Below, piece by piece: positions 43,402 through 52,700 of a DNA stretch of 64,000 bases. This DNA is from Limnomonas spitsbergensis. Taxonomy: Eukaryota; Chlorophyta; Chlorophyceae; Chlamydomonadales. Both the position numbers and the translations under genes were made by a program. The notes beneath the pieces were generated by a model that ran no database searches, was not told the origin of the DNA, and saw nothing but the letters and a program-made list of their open reading frames with translations. The stretch spans positions 248,001 to 312,000 of the forward strand of contig JAYJMM010000061.1 of NCBI GenBank assembly GCA_037349105.1. The letters are read 5' to 3'. The first letter of the stretch is position 1; the number at the start of each line of letters is the position of its first letter.

Positions 43402-44434
43402 TACCGTTAAACCGGATAGGGTCCGCGCACCCCTGTTGAGAACTAATACATCAAATTTGTCGCGCATGCAAAAAGTACCCTACTCAGCACACGTGCAGCT
43501 TATTTTTTTTGTTACTTCGTGCTGGAAGCACTACTCTGCGCATCCCCAAGAGTAGTTGTTACTTATTATTCTAGATCTCTACGCATCTTACTGGAAAAAG
43601 TGGGCGATGCCACATAGGAGGTATTGCAGCATGAAGCAGAATACATCCTTGATCGGCCTCAAAAGGAGATTCGCGACATCACTCGGATAGTTGCGAGCCG
43701 CTGCATAGACATCCTTGAGGAGGCACAACAGCGGTACGAGGACACCGGTCTACGGCGGCTTACCGCACCTGGTTTCAGTCTACGGCGGGCACCGTGCTGG
43801 CGCAGGCCAGGGGCCGCACCAGTCGAAGGGAGTGTGCTTGCGTGCGCACGAAGTTAAGGCTGCGGCTCGGCGCCGTCAGCACAGCTGACACTCGAGGACA
43901 GCGTTGCGGTCAGCAACGTGACGGACGGTGCTGCCAACGGTGTTGGGTAAGGGGAGATGGCGAACATGTGGAGGATGCGCTGCTTGTCTGCTTCCAGTGT
44001 CCTAGCGTGAAGGAGAGGCTTAGGGAGAAAGGTTGGACAGGCCCCCGGAAGGTGCCACAGACTTTCAACAGTTGTACCAGGGCAGGCTTGGATGGGAGGC
44101 TCTGACTTTTGTTGAGGATGTCGTTCGCTTGGTTGAGGCCTAGTTTTGTTGTTTTTCTTTGCCTTCTTGGGGATTAGGCTTGAGAGGGGCGAGGTTTACT
44201 CCGGGCAGCCTTTTCCTTTCGGGGGGAGGGGTAGTTATTTCCTTTGTTTCCTCCTTTCCCTAGAAGTTTATTTTCTTCCAACGAGACAGTTGGGCACCCG
44301 CGCGGCCGAGCCTTTTTTAGCAGGGCCCAGAGGTGTAATGTCATTGACTTATTATCCTATCGTGCATCAACTCCGCGCACGCCCAACAAACAACAAACAA
44401 CAATTAATTGCAGATTCAAACCCGTTCTACGGTA
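43402..44434. mobile_element. MITE-like inverted-repeat element, copy 3, interrupted by a LINE
   Basis: The left end is TACCGTTAAACCGGATAGGG then TCCGCGCACCCC. The right end, reversed, is TACCGTAGAACGGGTTTGAA, with CCGCGCACGCCC just inside (44370-44385). Between them sits the 5'-truncated LINE at 43610-44350. The LINE therefore appears to have landed inside the inverted-repeat element. Confidence 0.65.
43610..44350 (+). pseudogene. LINE C-terminal coding remnant plus 3' UTR
   Basis: Decayed end of a non-LTR retrotransposon polyprotein. Recognisable pieces in shifted frames are QHEAEYILDRPQKEIRDITR and the zinc-knuckle segment CCQRCWVRGDGEHVEDALLV then CFQCPSVKERLREKGW. This C-x2-C...H/L-x4-C pattern follows the reverse transcriptase in many LINEs. 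The frame is broken near 43790 and 43860. The 3' UTR ends GGGCACCCGCGCGGCCGAGC...CAGAGGTGTAATGTCATTGA at 44345. Reverse transcriptase itself is missing, so the copy is dead. Confidence 0.7.
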
Positions 44435-45045
44435 GACTCTTATTATTTCGGACTGGGAGGGGGGTGAAAGGGTGTCTTTGATACTTGAACAGTCATATAC
44501 TCGGCGCAGCCGTTAGCCCCGACACAATTGCGTGTTTTGTAAGTATGTGTTGGTAATTGATGGCATGGAGCATGTGGTGCCGTGGTGGGATATCCCGATG
44601 CAGGCCTCCACATCAGCGCTAATAACGGCTGTCTTCGCGTGTGCGGCGACCGGGACTTCTGTCGAATGCGGCTGCAGCTGGTGGGGCTGCTGTGGTACGG
44701 TATTTGCTTGGCTGTTTCTGTTGCTTTTGTTTCTGTTGCTGATGATGATGAGGCGTGTCGTCGTCCGTCGTTGCTTTATCTTTTGCAGCAGTGATGAGGG
44801 AGCGGATGATGCCCATTGCTTGCAGGTGACGAAATAATTGGAAGGGTTTGAATCCTTGCTTCCTTGGAGATTGTTGCCTGGGATTTAAGCATCCTGCAAC
44901 ACTCTGACTACTCTCTGAGGTATCCTGCTGACAAAAAATGTGCAGTACGTAGTACGCCCCGAAGTACATACGGTACGGCAATACAGCAGGACAAATAAGT
45001 GGGTTCCTTTGTCGCCAGTCCCGTGTGAAGGGTAAAGCAAAGGTG
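44435..45045. other. No supported gene
   Basis: The minus-strand frame at 44619-45143 includes a His/Gln/Lys-rich stretch (HHHQQQKQKQQKQ) but its first half is minisatellite. The plus-strand frame at 44532-44837 is hydrophobic by chance of the T-rich strand. Neither is convincing. Confidence 0.3.
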
Positions 45046-45049
45046 CTTG

Positions 45050-45960
45050 CAACCTGGCCCTCCCAGGGGTCAGTGGCACACGTCCCGGCCTTCCCGGGGT
45101 ACGGTGGCACACCTCCCGGCCTTCCTGGGGATATGTGGCACACGCCCCGGCCATCCCTGGGGTTGGTGGCACACGCCCCGGCCCTCAGTCCCTAGGGGCC
45201 TAGGGTCAGTGGCACACGTCCGTCCTGGCCCTCCCGGGGGTCGGCAGTGACACACATCCCGGGTGGGGGTCGGTGGCACACGTCCCGGCCTTCACGGCGG
45301 AGATCGGTGGCACACATCCCGTCCCTCATAGGGGATGGTAGCTCACGTCCCGACCCTCATGGGGTCGGTGGCACACGTCCCGGACTCCCAGTCTTTCCGG
45401 GGCTAGGTGTCGCACGTCCCGGACAACCCGGGCGTCTGTAACACTCGTCCTAGCCCTCACGGGGATCGGTGGGGGCGGTGGCACACGACCTGGCCTACCG
45501 GGTGGATACGGTGGCATACGTCCCGGCCTTCCCGGCGGGGATCGATGGCACACGGCCCGGCCCTCTCGGGGGTCGGTGGCTCAAGGCCCGGCCCTACCTG
45601 GGTCGGTGGCGCACGGCCCGGGGGTCGGTGGCACACGTCTCAGCCCTCCCGGGGGTTAGTAGCGCACGACCCACCCTTCCTGGCGGGGGTCAGTGGTAAA
45701 CATCCCGGCCATTCCGGAGGAGATCGATGACACACGTCTTAACCCTCCCAGAGATCTGTGGCACACGTCTCGGCCCTCCTGGGGGTTGGTGGCTCACGTC
45801 CCAGCCATCCCGGGGGCCGGTGCCACACGTCCAGGCCTTCCCAGGGAACGGTGGCACATGTCCTGGCCCTCTTGGGGATCGGTGGCACACTGGCACACCG
45901 TCCGGCCCAACCGGGGGTCTGTGACACACGTCCCGGCACTCCCAGCCAGGGGTCGTTTCA
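45050..45960. repeat. GC-rich minisatellite around GTGGCACACGTCCCGGCC, roughly 35-40 bp, about 25 copies
   Basis: The unit GGTCGGTGGCACACGTCCCG + GCCCTCCCGGGG recurs with indels from 45060 to 45950. Copies diverge mainly at the CCCTCCCGGGG part. It leaves open frames on both strands (for example 45407-45730 and 45690-46085) that are repeat artefacts. Confidence 0.85.
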
Positions 45961-46714
45961 CATTTTTGTATGATGGTGTGCTCGAATTTGTGTTGCCCCC
46001 CTACATCGCACTGGATTTCTGGTAGATACTGGTGAGATGAGACGAACGTCTGGTTAGATGGCAACATGTTCTCGTTCTGTGACAAACCATCATCACAATC
46101 AATTTGGCAGTGTGAATTCCTGTAAAATGTACCGTATTATTGGTCCAACCTCCATGCCGTCTTATTAAATTGGCAAGTACATTCCCGTTGAAGTGCTTGA
46201 TGTCAGTGCCAAGAGGGACCTCGCCCCATCTACAATCGAGCTCAAACAGTTTTTATTTCCTCCTGCCGGCTAGAGTCCTTCTCTGACAGACAAGCCGCTC
46301 TGTGGCTCGATCATGTACAAGGGCATGGACAATGAAAGCATGCCTTACAGTTGTGCATTAACATTTATCAATGCAAAATAAGAGTAGAAAAATACAAAGT
46401 TTGCGCTCCCAAAATTCTGCAGAATGCCAGCAGAATAGCCATAAGTGCATGTCGAGAAATATGAAAACAGATGTCAGAATTCAAGAATTAGGCTACCATG
46501 AGCATATCTGCACGGCTGTGCTTAAACCTGGTGCCGTCGAATAAGTTAGTCTGAAGCATTGCTGAGCGTCAGAGATCAACAGTGGTTGCCGTGGCACGGA
46601 CCCTTTCTCAAGAAGCGATCGCTAAAGTGCTGTTGGTCCATGATCACACTTTGTCAATCCTTTATCCGAGCGTAGAAGCGGTCTCTTCACTCCTTTCTCC
46701 CAATGTGTGAATAA
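45961..46714. other. No gene; 3' flank of the large minus-strand gene
   Basis: AT-richer unique sequence. It should contain the 3' UTR of the gene ending at 46715. No repeat or motif recognised. Confidence 0.4.
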
Positions 46715-49700
46715 CTAGCGGCCGGAATCCCCGAGACCATAAAAAGACAGATCCAGCGTCCTTGGCGACCCCGCTGCTGGCCGAATGTTAAAGCCAGCAG
46801 TGGGCGCGGCTGCCGCTGCAGAGTGCTGTGACATCGGCTGAGATGGGCTGCCGCTGCCTCCCAGGCCCGCCAGCTGTCGCAGGAGTGCCTGAGCCATAGA
46901 GCGCTGGTTTCTTGCCGCCTGAGCCAGAGGCACCTGCTTGTCCCAGGGGCAGCAGCCCGGGCGCTGTTGGTGCCCCCGGGGGGGGGCATAGGAAGAGCCG
47001 CTGCCTCCCGCAATACCGCCGCCGCCGCCGGTGTGCAGGTCCAGGATGGCACGGTCAACAATAATGAACGAGGGCCGTGGCTGGCGCCCGGCGGGCGGGA
47101 GCGGCAGGGTACGGGCTTCTGCTGCTGAGCTTGGCAATGGGGAGGGCGGGGAGACGCTGGCAGGCAGAATGCCTCGTGAACATCGTGGCATCGTTGCGAG
47201 CTGTGGTTGCCTGAGCTGCTGCTGCTGCTGCTGCCTCGCCTCTTTATCAGCCACCTTGCTCCAGTGACAAAAAGCCAGCTTCAGCACAGCGTGATCCCTC
47301 ATATCCACCAGGTCCGAAGCGGGAGATCCGGAGTCCTGGATCGAGGGGGAGCGAGGGGGGGTTGAGGCGGGGAGATGTGGGGAGGTGCAGGGGTGGAGGC
47401 ATGAGCTCCAGCAAGTTGGTCAATCGGCTATTAGCCGATAGCTTTGGGCTGCGATGAACAAGCATCGGAAGCAACGAGGCCTGGAGCATAACGCCATAAC
47501 GGCACTTCCTCGTACGGAAGTCAAGGATCGTCCATGCAACGCACCTCACGTCGGGCGCCGTATCTAGTCTGGGGATGAAGAAAATTCCTTGAGAACGCTT
47601 TGAGTCCTGCAGCCTACACATTCATCGCCCCTTTTTTGCCAACAGGTAAAGCTCAGCCATCGCGAGCAGGGGCACTGGATGCCAATCCCGGTGTGTTCTG
47701 CTCAACCGGCTTTTTATGATGTTTCATGGAGCATGCTTAGTTGCTTACACGGACCTAGGATAAATGCCTCAACGCCTTTCCTGATGCCCCAGCTCCCTCT
47801 CCTCACCCTGACCGCAATCGTGTCGTGGTGCTGCTGCCAGTCATTGCTACCGTGCTTGCCAGCCAGCCTCCACACCGGCAATGCACACAAAAGCACCTTG
47901 CGCAATCCGCTGAGCGCAGGAGAGAGTTCCTCAGCCTCTGTCCCGGCCAGGGATGTCTGACAGCAGGCACTGTGGCCACCCAGCTGGCCCTCGTCATCAG
48001 CAGTAGCCGCAGGTTGCATCAGAGCAGAAGGCTTGGCAGGCACCTCCAAGCCTGCCGAAGACCAGGCGGCGTCTCCCCAGCGAGTGACCTGCTCAGCGCC
48101 CGCCCTCGACGTAGCGGCAGATCTCAGATCCGCCCTCAGGGCCGGCTGGCTTGCAGCTGCAGGCCTGGCAGATCCAAGATCCAGCACATTAGTGCCTCCA
48201 AAGCTGCTGCAGCCACTGCTGGATGCCCTGTTCTGTCCACCAATGCTGCTGCCGCCATGCTCAGTGCTGGCCATGCGTCTGCTGCTGTTGCTGTGGCAGC
48301 TGCCCCAGGCCATCGTGCCGGCTGCAGAGGGCAGACTCTGATGCACCATGCCAGCTGGAAGGTGGTGTTGTAGTTGCACGCAAGAGGCGGCTGTTCCAGC
48401 AGAGGAAGGTATTGCTCCGGACGCTGAGCTTGCCACCCTACCAGCTAGGCGTCTTGGCAGGCACGCTTCAGTCCCTGGGGATGATGCGGCAGGCTGATGG
48501 CAGGCCTGTGTGCGCAATGCTGCATCCTCCGAAATCCCTTCCGCTCCTGCTCCCCACTTTGGCGTAACCGCCGTCAGGCCCGAGTCGTACGGCGACGGCG
48601 TTCCGTGACTGTACGCCGCGACATCGGGAGCAGGCATTGAGCCATGTAGGGAGCAGGGGTAGGAAGCGTGATGGCCGCGGCCATCACACCAGGCTCCGAG
48701 CTTGTCTCCGGGGGACGCACCAGGCATCGAGCTGGCCGCGCCGCGGTGGGCGCCTTGCGTCAGCTGTTCCAGCATTGTCCGCAGACCCTCTGGCAGGATC
48801 CTGAAGGGCGGTGTGGCATCTTCATGCCCACCTCCGCTGCTGCAGCTGTGAGAGAAGAACATCTCCTCATGACGCGGCTTTGGCGCAGCCTGGTCGGGGT
48901 TGAGCAGCTGCAGAAGCTCCTGCCAGGCCTGGGTCAGATGGACGCCCTCCGACCCGCTGGGGTCTTCCAGGAGCGCTGAGAAGCAGGGCTCCACGCCATC
49001 GGGCGGCGGAGGCTCACATTCGGAGTCGGAGTCCGGCGCCGCTTTTGGAACACCGAGCAGATCAAGGATCAGGTGTTCGCCATCCTCCTGCAGGTTCATC
49101 ACAAGGAGAGGATGCCTTGTCAAAGCCATTTACTGATCAGGTTGGGTCCCGGTTTCTGGTTCACGGCAGGCCAAGCTAGAACTTCATCCTCACAGGTTAA
49201 GATCCTGTGGAACAAAGGGATGCTGTCTAGCAGGCGAGCAGGATAGAACACCAGTGCTCTCCGGCTTATAACAATCAGAGATGGTAACAGCAGCCGCTTA
49301 CATACACCAGCCATAGCGCAGGTATGGCTGGTACAGTCGTAGTACACATGGCTGCAATTCATGAGTGGCATGAGTTACCGTATATGTCTTGGCAGCTTTT
49401 TATGCTGATGCGTATGCTGATGCAGATCGACCTCACCTGCATCTCGGCTGTGTAACCCGTAGCCGGACCATCATTGAAGACAGGGGCGGCGCCACCCAGA
49501 GAGGAATCGTGCGACGAGACGCCTGTCCCACCGCCGCCGCCGCCGCCGCCCCGGATAGCTCGCCACGGGATCCCGCCCTGGCTCATGGGCAGAAAAGGCC
49601 GGCCGGCAGCGCTTGCCACTGCCTGCTCCGACCTCCTCGGCCACCGGGGAATGCTGCTTGCACCCTGCGCCTTGGCAGGCACAGCACTCGATGCGGCAGG

Positions 49701-52700
49701 TGCCCTCTCCGCCCGATGCTGCTGCGGGCCCGCCCCGGCAAGAAGTGGTCTGCCGCCTTGGCTGAGGGGGGCTGGCAACGGAGATCGGTCAGCACGGGCC
49801 CAACCTGGGAGGCTGCTTCCCCTCACGGGTGAAATTGCCTGCGAAGCGGCAGCGGAGGCTGTCTCGGCCTCCTCGCCACCCGGCTGGCCAAACAGCATCC
49901 GCCTGGCAGAGGAGGCCAGGTGAGGCAGGCCACCTGCCTGCTCAGCCGGGCTTGCCTTGAGGCCAGGTCCGTGCGGGCAGCTGACAGCTGGCATGTTTGT
50001 AGGGGGCACGTGCTGTGCAAAGGCTGCGGCAGCTGATAGGGGTGCATACTGCGCAAAGGCTGCAGTGGCCGCAGCCATCCCGGGGCTTGAGGGGAGGGCT
50101 GCCACGAGGGCCGCTGCCTCAAGCCTCACTTGCGCATGCTCCAGATCCTGAACCAAGGACGAGGACCGGGCATGAAGCACATTCATCAGCGAAAAGTAGC
50201 AACACTGCTGCTTGGACTGTTGGGTTAAAAGTCGAGGGTTCAGCCCTACATTTGTAGACTTAAAAGAAAATCTCAACCTCGTAACATTGCACAAAATGAG
50301 CAGTGCATGGTCAGCTTTGGATTAGGGGTTAAGAGTAACCTGCAACCCTAAGCGGCTAAGCCCTACATACAAGCAGTGCATGGTCAGCTTTGGATTAGGG
50401 GTTAGGAGTAACCTGTAACCCTAAACCATAAAACGAGCATTGCATTGGTCTGCTGTGTATCAGGGGTTTAGAGTAACCCTTGAACCTAAGCCTTAAAAAC
50501 TAGCAGTGCATGGCCAGCTTAACCTCCAGTGTCGCTGTGAGATGCATGAGCCAAAACTTGCATGCCATGCCATTGCGGTGTACCAATGGGTGACGCCTTA
50601 CTTCAACGGAAGGAAGGAAGTCATTGATACCTCATGACAGGACCACCCAGTCATCATCACAGGGTTGTCAAGTAGCAAAGTGTTAAATGCTAAGGGTCCA
50701 GTCACAAAGCGTGACATCAAGAGGTTCGGCTGCAGCATGTTGTCCATGGTATCTCACAAGCGTCCCCATGCAGCAATTAGCGAGTGCCTGTCTGCCTCAA
50801 GGAACGCATTTCTGACGAAAGATGCAGTAGGTGAAAGCCTTCCGGCAGACAAAAAGAATGGGGGCTGTCGAGCGGGGGGACAGCATACCAAACGGAATAT
50901 GCAGAAGACAATATTCCGCGGACAATAATGTAAGGGGTCTGTCAGGGCGGGCATCCTCACCAATGCATCCCAGCTGCTGGCCACATACTGGAGATCGTAA
51001 GCGCTGCATGGCGGTGACACGGGAGCCATCTCAGCGAGAGCGGCACCCCATGGACTGTCTGCTTCTCCCCCCAAATCACCGCCGCCATCTCCGCCGGCAG
51101 CTGCTTCACAGAGGTCGAGGCAGTTGCCGCCGCCGCTGATGTCGAAAGAAAGCTCCAAGCCGTCAGCATCCTGGATGCCCCGGCTGCCGCCGCAGCTGAT
51201 GCCGCTCAGCAGCTCCATCCTGCCCCCTGGCAGCAAGTAAACTCCAGAGCCATAGCTGTGGCTGTGCTCCTTGGCACCGCCCAAGCTTGGCCATGCAGCA
51301 GCCGCAGCAGCAACGGCAGCAGCACCACCGCCACTGCAGGCGCCGGACAGCGCTGCAGCAGCCAAGCTGTTCAGCGCAGGGCGCTGCATGCCTCCGTCCA
51401 CGCCGATACCCATGCTGCCAGCGAAAGCATCGTCGCCTCGATCGTCGGCGCTGCCATCCGCTCCTGAGCCAGAGTTGCTGTGCTCCCAACGGGGCGCCTC
51501 GATGAGGTATGTGGTGCGCAGGAGGGCACGCCCCGTGGAGCCGTTCTGCGGCTGCGGTGCCGCTTTCATGCTGTTGCCGTGTGCCACTGCCTCCAAATCG
51601 AACGTGGCTGGTGCATCATCCTCACCCTCCTGCTCTTCCCGCCCCTTGCTTGCACAGCTGCTGCAGGTCTGAGGCTGGAGCGGTCCAAAAGCATTGGCAG
51701 CAGAGGCAGCAGGAGGGGCCATGCCAGCAGTTGAGACAGTGCGTGAGGGGAACTGTAATGCCACATCAGCACAACCCAGATCCAGATCCGCCTGCGGCTG
51801 CTGCTGTTGCGGGTGGGGGAGGGCATCTTGGCAGTCGTACCAGCTATGGATTGTGGTTGATCCGCCGGAGCAGTGAGGGGACAAGGTTTCGCTGGAGGGT
51901 CTGCAGGGCGTCACTGCGGAGCGCTGGGGGCTGATGCCAGCAGGCGAGTTGTTCGGTGACGGGGGAGAAGGTACGGCGCGGGCAGAGGCGGGCGATGTGG
52001 TGCGGAAGAAGTCTGCAGCTAGATTCGGAAGCGACGGAGCTGCTGCGAGAGGCATGGACAGAAGAGGGGGGGGAGGCATGTTGGAGGGCGTACGTTCAGT
52101 TGTTGCTTATTTGCACTTGGGGAGTCAGGGCATTTATCCGTTTTTTGTGTTTCGATTTGCTCTCGAGGAGTCAGGGGAGGTATTCAGTTGTTGCCTGTTT
52201 GGCTCATGGGGTGGCACGAAGTCTTGTATGGTACGGTATTAAGAGAGGGGGGGCATGTAGTTGTTGTAGGTTAGTACTCCAAGGGTGAGGGGCATTCAAG
52301 CACTCTGCTAGACACGAAGTGTGTGCTTTGTGTGGGGGGGGGAGGGTCTGAGAGGGGTGTGTGTGGGGGGGAGGGACGGAGAGGCGGTCAGGCTCAGGAT
52401 TCGGCACACAATCAGGGGTGTCATCTGTCCCTATTGTCTTTTGATTGCGAGGACAGCACTGCCCAGCAAGCTCTGATGCCTGCCATGGAATACAATATCC
52501 CCAGCAGTGTTAATGTGAGTGCGCACTGGGACGCCATCGGCTGACTGCTGCGCAGCTACCGCCTAAAACTAGGGGTTTGAGCCATTGGGGAGTTGACCTT
52601 GACCAGCCTACGGCTTGTGGCCCAAACAATAGGGCTGGCTGCACCAGGGCCCAAAACGGGTCTCGGTTGAACTTTTCATCTTTTCATTAGGGGAAATAAG

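Noticed and set aside
45070..46085. Gly/Pro/Arg-rich frames on both strands
   Set aside because: Minisatellite artefacts.
47825..48373. Plus-strand frames opposite the large minus-strand gene (also 49389-49923, 51271-51934 and 52957-54024)
   Set aside because: Antisense shadows; the minus-strand exons keep phase over six exons.
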